DNA of 6,423 bases. Origin: Actinomycetes bacterium (lineage in GTDB: Bacteria > Actinomycetota > Acidimicrobiia > Acidimicrobiales > RAAP-2). Positions 1 to 5,983 of this stretch are shown here, one piece after another. Each line of letters begins with the position of its first letter. Positions within the stretch are counted from its first letter, which is position 1. Position numbers and translations under genes: made by a program. The stretch lies in the NCBI GenBank assembly GCA_021795095.1, contig JAJYPU010000104.1, forward strand, positions 1 to 6,423, written 5' to 3'. The notes below the pieces were generated by a model. That model worked only from the letters and a program-made list of their open reading frames with translations. It was not told the DNA's origin and searched no databases.

Positions 1-132
1 TACACCGTCCTCGCGCACAGCTCGGGCAAGATGCGCATGCACCGCATCCGCATCCTGCCGGGCGACAAGGTCCAGGTGGAGATCACGCCCTACGACATGA
101 CCCGCGGCCGCATCACCTATCGCTACAAATAA
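1..132 (+). CDS. infA: Translation initiation factor IF-1, C-terminal part (5' end outside window)
   Basis: The first 43 codons read in frame 1 and end at TAA 130-132. The peptide is the end of IF-1: an [10 protein letters not shown] block, then [11 protein letters not shown], and the family-typical ending [14 protein letters not shown]. Full IF-1 is about 72 residues, so roughly 30 N-terminal residues lie upstream. IF-1 is a single OB-fold protein that binds the ribosomal A site on the 30S subunit and works with IF-2 and IF-3 during initiation. Its place directly before rpmJ and rpsM is the classical arrangement. One small oddity is AHSSGK, where most family members have AHISGK. The left edge is a window boundary and not a truncated gene. 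Confidence 0.97.
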   Translation, partial: YTVLAHSSGKMRMHRIRILPGDKVQVEITPYDMTRGRITYRYK

Positions 133-158
133 TCAGGGACTGAGTCGAGAGAGAAGAC

Positions 159-272
159 ATGAAGGTTCGCGCCAGCGTCAAGACCATGTGTGAGAAGTGC
201 AAAGTCATCAGACGGAACGGTCACGTCCGCGTGATCTGCGAGAACCCGCGTCACAAGCAGCGTCAGGGCTAG
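159..272 (+). CDS. rpmJ: 50S ribosomal protein L36 (bL36), zinc-binding form
   Basis: This 37-codon gene starts at ATG 159 and ends at TAG 270-272. It encodes [20 protein letters not shown] followed by a short basic tail ending KQRQG, the standard length for L36. The zinc ribbon is intact: Cys11, Cys14, Cys27 and His32, so this is the C+ form. L36 is the smallest large-subunit protein and contacts 23S rRNA. A purine-rich stretch (GAGAGAGAAG, 147-156) is the likely but weak ribosome binding site. The gene lies 26 bases after infA and 9 bases before rpsM, as expected inside the alpha operon. Identification is secure from the full-length match to the family pattern. Confidence 0.97.
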   Translation: MKVRASVKTMCEKCKVIRRNGHVRVICENPRHKQRQG

Positions 273-281
273 GAGAAAAAG

Positions 282-659
282 ATGGCTCGTATTGCCGGTG
301 TCGACATCCCGCGCGAGAAGCGCACGGTGATCGCGCTCACCTACATTTTCGGCGTTGGTCCCACGACCGCCCAGCAGATCTGCGCGGCGACGGGGATCGA
401 CGAGTCGATTCGCGTGAAGGACCTCACCGACGGTGACGTCAACAAGCTTCGCACCTACATCGACCAGAACGTCACGGTCGAGGGTGACCTGCGCCGCGAC
501 GTCGCCCAGGACATCAAGCGCAAGATGGAGATCAACTGCCTCCAGGGCATCCGTCACCGCAAGGGCCTGCCCGTGCGCGGACAGCGCACCCGTACCAACG
601 CTCGCACCCGTAAGGGACCCAAGCGCACCGTCGCCGGTAAGAAGAAGGTAACCAAGTAA
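282..659 (+). CDS. rpsM: 30S ribosomal protein S13 (uS13)
   Basis: The 125-residue product begins [14 protein letters not shown] and ends in a very basic tail ([11 protein letters not shown]), matching S13 in length and pattern. Landmarks are the helix-two-turns-helix segment [13 protein letters not shown] (about residues 23-35) and the rRNA-binding motif [24 protein letters not shown] (about 90-113). S13 sits in the head of the 30S subunit and contacts P-site tRNA and the intersubunit bridge to the large subunit. AGGAGA at 271-276, 5 bases before ATG 282, is a strong ribosome binding site that fixes the start. The TAA stop (657-659) shares its last A with the ATG of rpsK, so translation of the two is probably coupled. 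Confidence 0.98.
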   Translation: MARIAGVDIPREKRTVIALTYIFGVGPTTAQQICAATGIDESIRVKDLTDGDVNKLRTYIDQNVTVEGDLRRDVAQDIKRKMEINCLQGIRHRKGLPVRGQRTRTNARTRKGPKRTVAGKKKVTK

Positions 660-1057
660 TGGCGAAGCCCACCACCAACGCCCGCAAGGGACGCCGCAAG
701 GAGCGCAAGAACGTCGCCTTCGGTGTGGCCCACATCAAGAGCTCGTTCAACAACACGATCGTGTCGATCACCGACCCCGAGGGCAACGTGCTCTCGTGGG
801 CCTCGTCGGGCAACGTCGGTTTCAAGGGGTCGCGCAAGTCGACGCCCTTCGCCGCGCAGCTGGCCGCCGAGAAGTGCGCGCGCGCCGCGATGGAACACGG
901 CGTGAAGAAGGTCGACGTCCTGGTCCGCGGGCCGGGCTCGGGCCGCGAGACGGCGATCCGCTCGCTCGCCGCGGCCGGGATCGAAGTGGTGGCCATCAAG
1001 GACGTCACGCCGTTGCCCCACAACGGGTGCCGCCCGAAGAAGCGTCGTCGAGGCTAA
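659..1057 (+). CDS. rpsK: 30S ribosomal protein S11 (uS11)
   Basis: The 132-residue product begins [19 protein letters not shown] and carries the S11 core: [55 protein letters not shown], and the C-terminal [19 protein letters not shown]11 lies on the 30S platform near the mRNA exit path and the 3' end of 16S rRNA. The Asn122-Gly123 pair in PHNGC corresponds to the position known in the family to convert to isoaspartate. The start overlaps the rpsM stop by one base (TAATG). There is no separate strong ribosome binding site beyond the GGTAAGAAGAAGG run in the rpsM tail, so re-initiation after rpsM is likely. Length and pattern are normal. Confidence 0.98.
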   Translation: MAKPTTNARKGRRKERKNVAFGVAHIKSSFNNTIVSITDPEGNVLSWASSGNVGFKGSRKSTPFAAQLAAEKCARAAMEHGVKKVDVLVRGPGSGRETAIRSLAAAGIEVVAIKDVTPLPHNGCRPKKRRRG

Positions 1058-1066
1058 GGAAGAATC

Positions 1067-1711
1067 ATGGCTCGTTACACCGGTCCCGTCTGCCGACTCT
1101 GTCGGCGTGAGCGCACCAAGCTCTACCTGAAGGGGGAGCGCTGCTTCACCCTGAAGTGCCCCGTGTCGGAGAACTCCGACCGCCAGACCCGCGCCTTCCC
1201 GCCCGGCATGCACGGTCGTGACCGTCAGCGTCAGGGCTCGGAGTACCTGACCCAGCTGCGCGAGAAGCAGAAGGCTCGGCGCATCTACGGTCTGCTCGAG
1301 AAGCAGTTCCGCAACCTCTACGAGGAGGCCAGCCGCCGGCCCGGCATCACCGGGACGAACCTGCTGCAGTTCCTCGAGCTTCGCCTCGACAACGTCGCCT
1401 ACCGCGCCGGGTGGGGCGCCTCACGCGCTCAGGCCCGCCAGTTCGTGCGCCACGGCCACGTGAACGTGAACGGCAAGCGCGTCACCATCCCCAGTTTCCG
1501 GGTCCGTCCCGGCGACGTCGTGACCCTCAAGGTCGTCACCCGCGAGAACTTCAACGTCAAGCGCAACCTCGACATCATGGACCGCTCGGTCCCGGGTTGG
1601 CTGGAGAAGGGCGAGGACGGCTTCGCCGTCACGGTACGCATCGTCCCCCAGCGCGAGCAGATCGACGAGTCAATCCGCGAGCAGCTCATCGTCGAGCTGT
1701 ACTCGAAGTAG
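1067..1711 (+). CDS. rpsD: 30S ribosomal protein S4 (uS4), zinc-binding (C+) form
   Basis: The 214-residue product begins MARYTGPVCRLCRRERTKLY. An N-terminal zinc site is visible as Cys9, Cys12, Cys26 and Cys31 (CX2C-X13-CX4C), followed by AFPPGMHGRDRQRQGSEYLTQL. The S4 RNA-binding domain covers about residues 104-166 (ELRLDNVAYRAGWGASRAQA, then HGHVNVNGKRVTIPSFRVRPGD), and the protein ends REQLIVELYSK. S4 is a primary 16S rRNA binder that starts 30S assembly. In E. coli it also represses its own operon; nothing in this sequence proves that here. AAGGAAGA (1056-1063) overlaps the rpsK stop and precedes ATG 1067. Mycobacterial S4 lacks the four cysteines, so the C+ form helps place the organism outside that group. 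Confidence 0.98.
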   Translation: MARYTGPVCRLCRRERTKLYLKGERCFTLKCPVSENSDRQTRAFPPGMHGRDRQRQGSEYLTQLREKQKARRIYGLLEKQFRNLYEEASRRPGITGTNLLQFLELRLDNVAYRAGWGASRAQARQFVRHGHVNVNGKRVTIPSFRVRPGDVVTLKVVTRENFNVKRNLDIMDRSVPGWLEKGEDGFAVTVRIVPQREQIDESIREQLIVELYSK

Positions 1712-1741
1712 TCGCAGTCCGTAGTCCCAGAAGGAGCCCGC

Positions 1742-2683
1742 ATGCTGATCATCCAACGACCAACCATCGACGCCATCGGCGACGAGGAGAACAACCGCCA
1801 GGCCTTTGGAATCGGACCACTCGACCCCGGCTTCGGCCACACCCTGGGTAACTCGTTGCGTCGCACCCTGCTGTCGTCGATCCCCGGCGCGGCCGCCACA
1901 CGCGTGAAGTTCGACGCGGTGCTGCACGAGTTCGGTGTGATCGAGGGCGTCAAAGAGGACGTCCAGGACATCTGCTTGAACTTAAAGGACCTGCTGTTGC
2001 GCGTGCACAGCGACGAGCCCGTCGTGCTGCGCCTCGACAAGCGCGGTGAGGGCCCGGTACTCGCCTCGGACCTGTCCACGACGGCCGACGTCGAGGTCTT
2101 GAACGGCGACCTGCACCTGGCGTACCTGACCTCGCCCAAGGGCTCGCTCAGCTTTGAGTTGACCGTCGAGCGCGGCAAGGGCTACGTCGGCGCCGAGGGC
2201 AACAAGGGCACGTCGACCATCGGCGTGATCCCCCTGGACGCGATCTTCTCGCCGGTGCGCCGCGTCTCCTTTGAGGTCGAGCCGGTGCGCGTCGAGCAGT
2301 CCAAGGACTTCGACCGCCTGGTCATCGAGGTCGAGACCGATGGGTCGATCAGCCCCGCCGAGGCGCTGTCCTCGGCCGGCAAGACCCTCGGAGCACTCGT
2401 GGACCTGATCGCCCACTTCGACGAGGAAGCACCGTCGCTCGAGCTGGGCGACGTCGGCACGGCCCAGGCCGCAGCCAGCGAGCTCGACATCCGCATCGAG
2501 GAGCTCGGGCTCACCGAGCGTTCACGCAACTGCTTGAAGCGCGCGGGCATCAACACCGTTGCCCAGCTGATCAACGCGACCGAGCGGGACCTGACCTCGA
2601 TCACCAACTTCGGCGCCACGTCGCTGAAGGACGTCACCGACCGACTCGACGAGCGCGGTCTTTCACTGCGAGTAGAGGACTAG
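1742..2683 (+). CDS. rpoA: DNA-directed RNA polymerase alpha subunit
   Basis: The 313-residue product has both alpha domains. The N-terminal domain (about 1-228) shows the dimerisation and beta/beta' contact motifs GFGHTLGNSLRRTLLSSIPG (30-49), VLHEFGVIEGVKED and SPVRRVSFEVEPVRVEQ. A linker of about 20 residues leads to the C-terminal domain (about 247-308), with two helix-hairpin-helix elements. The DNA-contact residues Arg260, Asn263 and Gly291 match E. coli Arg265, Asn268 and Gly296. The E. coli Lys298 position is Thr293. Alpha nucleates polymerase assembly, and its C-terminal domain binds UP elements and activators. AAGGAG (1731-1736), 5 bases before ATG 1742, fixes the start. A TTA leucine codon, rare in such DNA, is at 1982-1984. 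The 30-base gap after rpsD is the widest from rpmJ to truA and shows no clear promoter. Confidence 0.98.
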   Translation: MLIIQRPTIDAIGDEENNRQAFGIGPLDPGFGHTLGNSLRRTLLSSIPGAAATRVKFDAVLHEFGVIEGVKEDVQDICLNLKDLLLRVHSDEPVVLRLDKRGEGPVLASDLSTTADVEVLNGDLHLAYLTSPKGSLSFELTVERGKGYVGAEGNKGTSTIGVIPLDAIFSPVRRVSFEVEPVRVEQSKDFDRLVIEVETDGSISPAEALSSAGKTLGALVDLIAHFDEEAPSLELGDVGTAQAAASELDIRIEELGLTERSRNCLKRAGINTVAQLINATERDLTSITNFGATSLKDVTDRLDERGLSLRVED

Positions 2684-2685
2684 TC

Positions 2686-3048
2686 ATGCGCGGGACTCCC
2701 ACCAAGGGCAAGCGGTTCGGGGGCGACAACGCCCACCAGAAGGCCATGATGGGCAACCTGGTCGCCTCGATGATCGCCGCCGAGTCGATCGTCACGACCG
2801 AGGCCAAGGCCAAGGCGTTGCGCCCCATCGTCGAGAAGGTCGTCACTGCGGCGAAGAACTCGCCGGAGGGGTCTGTCCACGCCCATCGCCGGGTGGTCGC
2901 CTTCATCCGCGACAAGGACATGGCCCAGAAGCTGTTCACCGAGATCGCGCCGCGCTACAGCGACCGCCCCGGTGGCTACACCCGGATCTTGAAGCTCGGG
3001 CCGCGCCAGGGCGACAACGCCCCGATGGCGCGCATTGAGTTCGTCTGA
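2686..3048 (+). CDS. rplQ: 50S ribosomal protein L17 (bL17)
   Basis: The 120-residue product begins MRGTPTKGKRFGGDNAHQKA and continues MMGNLVASMIAAESIVTTEAKAKALRPIVEKVVTAAK, the conserved L17 core. It ends YTRILKLGPRQGDNAPMARIEFV, the normal family terminus. The N-terminal KGKRFGGDNAHQ version resembles actinobacterial L17, unlike the MRHRKSGRKLNR start of proteobacteria. L17 is a large-subunit protein near the polypeptide exit tunnel. The start lies only 2 bases after the rpoA stop. AGAGGA (2674-2679), inside the last rpoA codons, is the ribosome binding site. There is no long C-terminal extension such as some actinobacterial L17 proteins carry. Confidence 0.97.
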   Translation: MRGTPTKGKRFGGDNAHQKAMMGNLVASMIAAESIVTTEAKAKALRPIVEKVVTAAKNSPEGSVHAHRRVVAFIRDKDMAQKLFTEIAPRYSDRPGGYTRILKLGPRQGDNAPMARIEFV

Positions 3049-3898
3049 TCCACTAGACGCCGCCACCGCCCGGTGGCGGATGGACCTCGCCTACGACGGA
3101 GCGGCCTTCGCCGGCTTCGCCCCCCAGCCCGGCCGCCCGACGGTCGTCGGCGCCCTCGGTGAGGCGATCGCGCGAAACCTTCGCCTCGACGCCCCACCAT
3201 TCATAGTCGGGGCCGGTCGCACCGACGCCGGGGTCCACGCCCTCGCCCAGGTGATCTCCTTCGACCTGGCGCGCTCGAGTCTGGCCGAGGCCGACGTCGA
3301 GCGCTTCGTGCGATCGCTCAACCACCAGCTGATCGGCCGCGTCGCGATCGCCCGGCTGCGCCAGATCGACGACTTCCACGCGCGCTACGACGCGACCTGG
3401 CGCCACTACCGCTATCTCGTCACGAGCGGCGCACCACTCGGCTTCACCGACGCCATCGCCTGGGCCGTGGGAGAGCCGCTCGACGTGCTGGCCATGGCCG
3501 AGGCCACGGCCCTGTTGAAGGGCGTGCACGACTTTCGGGCCTTCTGCAAGCGCGCGCCCGACAAGGCACCCGGCGAGCCGCTCGTGCGCCACGTGTTCGA
3601 GGCCGGCTGGCAGCGAGAGCCGGACCACCTGGGCCTGGGCGCGAGCGGCGAGTTTCTGGTCTTTCACATCCGGGCCAACGCCTTCTGCCACAACCAGGTC
3701 CGCCGACTGGTGAGCACCCTCGTCGCGGTGGGGCGCGGCGCGCTTCGCGTCGAGGAGGTCGAGGCGCGTCTCGTCTCGGGCGACCCGCGACGCCTGCCGC
3801 CCCCGGCCCCGGCGGCGGGACTCGTGTTGAGCGCCGTCGGCTACGACGAGCGGCACGGGGGACCGTCGGGTCGCGCCTCGCACGAGCCCGACTCGTAG
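3035..3898 (+). CDS. truA: tRNA pseudouridine synthase A (positions 38-40)
   Basis: The product is 287 residues if it starts at TTG 3035, overlapping rplQ by 14 bases. It has the TruA hallmarks: LAYDGAAFAGFAPQPGRPTV; the catalytic motif GAGRTDAGVHALAQV with Asp64 as nucleophile; FHARYDATWRHYRYLV with pocket Tyr126; GVHDFRAFCK; a QVRRLV version of the usual MVRNIVG motif; and PAAGLVLSAVGYD. TruA converts uridines 38-40 of the tRNA anticodon stem-loop to pseudouridine as a homodimer. The only other in-frame start before the core is ATG 3080, which would cut into the first beta strand (MDLAYDG). TTG is therefore preferred, although no good ribosome binding site precedes either start. An in-frame TGA at 2990-2992 rules out anything further upstream. 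truA after rplQ is common gene order. Confidence 0.93.
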   Translation: MSSSDPLDAATARWRMDLAYDGAAFAGFAPQPGRPTVVGALGEAIARNLRLDAPPFIVGAGRTDAGVHALAQVISFDLARSSLAEADVERFVRSLNHQLIGRVAIARLRQIDDFHARYDATWRHYRYLVTSGAPLGFTDAIAWAVGEPLDVLAMAEATALLKGVHDFRAFCKRAPDKAPGEPLVRHVFEAGWQREPDHLGLGASGEFLVFHIRANAFCHNQVRRLVSTLVAVGRGALRVEEVEARLVSGDPRRLPPPAPAAGLVLSAVGYDERHGGPSGRASHEPDS

Positions 3899-3904
3899 TG
3901 CTGA

Positions 3905-3929
3905 GCGACCCAGTCCCGTCGCGGGTCGC
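3905..3929. repeat. GC-rich inverted repeat after truA (weak terminator or operator candidate)
   Basis: GCGACCC (3905-3911) and GGGTCGC (3923-3929) are perfect 7-base inverted arms around an 11-base spacer. A shorter alternative (CCCG-TCG-CGGG, 3915-3925) is nested inside. The repeat begins 6 bases after the truA stop and ends 6 bases before a candidate -10 element. That position would suit the end of the alpha operon transcript or a regulator site over the next promoter. No T-rich tract follows, so a classical intrinsic terminator is not supported. Confidence 0.35.
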
Positions 3930-3935
3930 GTTCGG

Positions 3936-3947
3936 TAGGCTCCGAGA
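3936..3947 (+). promoter_or_regulatory. Putative leaderless promoter (-10 TAGGCT) for the M13 peptidase gene
   Basis: TAGGCT at 3936-3941 fits the actinobacterial TANNNT -10 pattern. Exactly 6 bases separate it from the A of ATG 3948, the spacing expected when transcription starts at the first base of the start codon. No Shine-Dalgarno sequence is present in front of this ATG, which agrees with a leaderless message. No convincing -35 hexamer is seen about 17 bases upstream. The same hexamer appears before rplM (5928-5933). Inferred from pattern only. Confidence 0.5.
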
Positions 3948-5897
3948 ATGACTGATCACCTGAAGTCCGGCGTCGACGCGGCCGAGCTCGAGCCGTCGAT
4001 CCGGCCCCAAGACGACCTCTTCGGCCACGTCAACCAGCGCTGGTTCGACGCCACCCCGATCCCCGAGGACCGCGCCAGCTACGGCACGTTCTGGCTGCTC
4101 GCCGAGGCCGCCGAGCGCAACGTCCGCGAGATCCTCGAGGCCGCGCGCGGGGCCGACCCGGGCACCGAGGCCCGTCGTCTCGGCGACCTCTACGCGAGCT
4201 TCCTCGACGAGGCGCGTATCGAGGCGCTCGGGGCCACCCCGATCGCGACCCAACTCGCCGCGGCGTCGGCGGTGTCGTCGATCCCCGAGTTCGTGGCACT
4301 GGTCGGGTCCTGGGAACGAGAAGGACTGGCCGGGTTCTATCAGCTCTTCGTGGACAACGACCCGGGCGACCCCGGGCGCTACCTGGTCTTCGTCGAACAG
4401 GGCGGCCTCTCGCTGCCCGACGAGAGCTACTACCGCGAGGCGAACTTCGCCGACGTGCGCGACGCCTTCGTTACCCACGTCGAACGCACCCTCGAGCTGG
4501 CCGGCCTGAGCGACGCCGCCACGCGCGCCACGCGCGTCATGGCCCTCGAGACCGAGCTCGCCGCCGGGCACTGGGACGCGGTCGCCTCACGCGACATGAG
4601 CGCCACCTACAACCTGCGCGCCTTAACTGACGTCTTGCGCGATGCGCCAGTGCTCGCCGGCTGGGCCGAGGCCGTCGGCGCGTCGGCCCTGACCGAGGTC
4701 GTCCTGCGCCAGCCCAGCTTCACCGCGACCGTCGCCACCCTGCTCGACGACGACCACCTCGCGGCGTGGCGCGACTGGCTCACCTGGCAGGTGGTGCGCG
4801 GGGCGTCGCCGTACCTGTCGAGCGCCTTCGTCGAGGCCCACTTCGACTTCTACGGCCGCACGCTCACCGGCGCGCCCGAGCTGCGTGCGCGCTGGAAGCG
4901 CGCCGTCGCCTTCGTCGAGGGCGCGATGGGCGAGGCCGTCGGCCAGCTCTACGTCGAGCGTCACTTCGCCCCCGAGGCCAAGGCCCGCATGGACGAGCTC
5001 GTCGCCAACCTCGTCGCGGCCTACGCCGCGAGCATCAAGGACCTCGAGTGGATGGGCGAGGCGACGCGGGCCCGGGCCCTCGAGAAACTGGCCGCCTTCA
5101 CCCCCAAGATCGGCTACCCACCGCGGTGGCGCGACTACTCGAACCTCGCGGTCGAAGCGGGCGACCTCATGGCCAACGCCCGGGCCGCCGCCGCCTTCGA
5201 GTTCGACCGCCAGCTCGCCAAGATCGGCCGACCGGTCGACCGCGACGAGTGGTTCATGACACCCCAGACGGTGAACGCCTACTACAACCCGGGCATGAAC
5301 GAGATCGTCTTCCCGGCGGCGATCCTCCAGCCGCCGTTCTTCGACGCAAGCCGCGACGACGCCGCCAACTACGGCGCCATCGGCGCGGTGATCGGTCACG
5401 AGATCGGCCACGGTTTCGACGACCAGGGATCCAAGTTCGACGGCTCGGGCCGCCTCGCCGACTGGTGGGAGCCGTCGGACCGGGCGGCCTTCGAGGCCAA
5501 GACGACGGCGCTCATTACCCAGTACGACGCCCTCGAGCCGCGCGCGCTGCCCGGGCACCACGTGAACGGCGGTCTCACCATCGGTGAGAACATCGGCGAC
5601 CTCGGGGGGCTCGGCATCGCGTGGCGGGCCTACCGGCTCGCCCAGGGCGACGCGGCGGACCTCGAGATCGACGGTTTCACCGGGGCCCAGCGCTTCCTGC
5701 TCGCCTGGGCTGTCAGCTGGCGGCACGTCGCGCGCCCGGCCGAGGCCGAGCGCCTGCTCGCGATCGACCCCCACAGCCCGCCAGAATTCCGCTGTAACCA
5801 GGTGGTACGGAATCTCGACGTCTTCTACGAGGCCTTTTCGGTCGCACCCGAGGACGCGCTGTGGCTCGATCCGAGCGAGCGCGTGACGATCTGGTAG
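3948..5897 (+). CDS. pepO: M13 family zinc metallopeptidase (neprilysin/PepO/Zmp1-like)
   Basis: The 649-residue product is a complete M13 endopeptidase, close in length to bacterial PepO and mycobacterial Zmp1. The N-terminal lobe starts with RPQDDLFGHVNQRWFDATPI and includes RRLGDLYASFLDEARIEALG and LPDESYYREANF. The catalytic domain has the substrate-binding NAYY (Asn443-Ala444), the zinc motif HEIGH (His484, Glu485, His488), and ENIGD with third ligand Glu547 and Asp551. His609 and Arg615 match neprilysin His711 and Arg717. The end, ERVTIW, is family-typical. All catalytic residues are present, so it should be active. There is no signal peptide or membrane segment, so it is probably cytosolic or exported by a non-classical route; substrates are unknown. 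An in-frame TAG (3936-3938) makes ATG 3948 the first possible ATG start. The pepO symbol is a family label and not proof of orthology. Confidence 0.93.
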   Translation: MTDHLKSGVDAAELEPSIRPQDDLFGHVNQRWFDATPIPEDRASYGTFWLLAEAAERNVREILEAARGADPGTEARRLGDLYASFLDEARIEALGATPIATQLAAASAVSSIPEFVALVGSWEREGLAGFYQLFVDNDPGDPGRYLVFVEQGGLSLPDESYYREANFADVRDAFVTHVERTLELAGLSDAATRATRVMALETELAAGHWDAVASRDMSATYNLRALTDVLRDAPVLAGWAEAVGASALTEVVLRQPSFTATVATLLDDDHLAAWRDWLTWQVVRGASPYLSSAFVEAHFDFYGRTLTGAPELRARWKRAVAFVEGAMGEAVGQLYVERHFAPEAKARMDELVANLVAAYAASIKDLEWMGEATRARALEKLAAFTPKIGYPPRWRDYSNLAVEAGDLMANARAAAAFEFDRQLAKIGRPVDRDEWFMTPQTVNAYYNPGMNEIVFPAAILQPPFFDASRDDAANYGAIGAVIGHEIGHGFDDQGSKFDGSGRLADWWEPSDRAAFEAKTTALITQYDALEPRALPGHHVNGGLTIGENIGDLGGLGIAWRAYRLAQGDAADLEIDGFTGAQRFLLAWAVSWRHVARPAEAERLLAIDPHSPPEFRCNQVVRNLDVFYEAFSVAPEDALWLDPSERVTIW

Positions 5898-5903
5898 GTC
5901 AAC

Positions 5904-5933
5904 TTGCCCTGGGACCCCCGGAGTTTGTAGGCT
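5904..5933 (+). promoter_or_regulatory. Putative promoter of rplM (-35 TTGCCC, -10 TAGGCT)
   Basis: TTGCCC at 5904-5909 and TAGGCT at 5928-5933 are separated by 18 bases, a good housekeeping sigma factor arrangement for a high-G+C actinobacterium. The -10 hexamer is identical to the one before the peptidase gene. A start near 5940 would give a 5' leader of about 44 bases. The promoter lies just after the peptidase stop (5895-5897), so rplM is probably not dependent on read-through from upstream. Confidence 0.6.
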
Positions 5934-5948
5934 AGAGAGTCCCCCGAG

Positions 5949-5965
5949 CCCGCCGTGGCGGCGGG
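5949..5965 (+). promoter_or_regulatory. GC hairpin in the rplM 5' leader
   Basis: CCCGCCG (5949-5955) and CGGCGGG (5959-5965) form a perfect 7-pair stem around a TGG loop. It lies about 9 bases after the predicted transcription start and 7 bases before the Shine-Dalgarno site. There is no T-tract, so it is not a normal terminator. It could stabilise the leader or serve as a site for autogenous control by L13, which is known for the E. coli rplM operon. No primary-sequence match to a known leader family was recognised. Confidence 0.4.
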
Positions 5966-5972
5966 GCCTGGT

Positions 5973-5977
5973 AAGGA
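5973..5977 (+). promoter_or_regulatory. Ribosome binding site fixing the GTG start of rplM
   Basis: AAGGA (within AAGGAAGA, 5973-5980) lies 6 bases before GTG 5984. An in-frame TAA (5972-5974) overlaps the same motif, so no start further upstream is possible. This decides the GTG start. Confidence 0.85.
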
Positions 5978-5983
5978 AGAACT

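Noticed and set aside
123..557. Minus-strand open frame of 144 codons opposite rpmJ and rpsM
   Set aside because: Leu/Val/Asp/Ala-rich antisense frame of codon-biased ribosomal genes; no known protein resembles it.
1712..1741. Possible internal promoter before rpoA
   Set aside because: The 30-base gap holds a clear ribosome binding site but no -10-like TANNNT at a sensible distance with a matching -35.
1429..2178. Minus-strand open frame of 249 codons opposite rpsD and rpoA
   Set aside because: It spans two secure ribosomal/polymerase genes and their gap, has Ser/Arg/Thr-rich content typical of antisense frames, and has no family motif.
3899..3935. Intrinsic terminator after truA
   Set aside because: A GC stem is present, but no T-rich tract follows, so only an inverted repeat is reported.
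4766..5587. Plus-strand alternative frame of 273 codons inside the peptidase gene
   Set aside because: Arg-rich off-frame shadow of the M13 coding sequence, which is complete and uninterrupted.
3444..5774. Two long minus-strand open frames (375 and 383 codons) opposite truA and the peptidase gene
   Set aside because: They are mirror frames of GC-rich coding DNA. Their translations are Arg/Gly/Ala-rich with no recognisable domain, while the + strand genes have complete family motifs.
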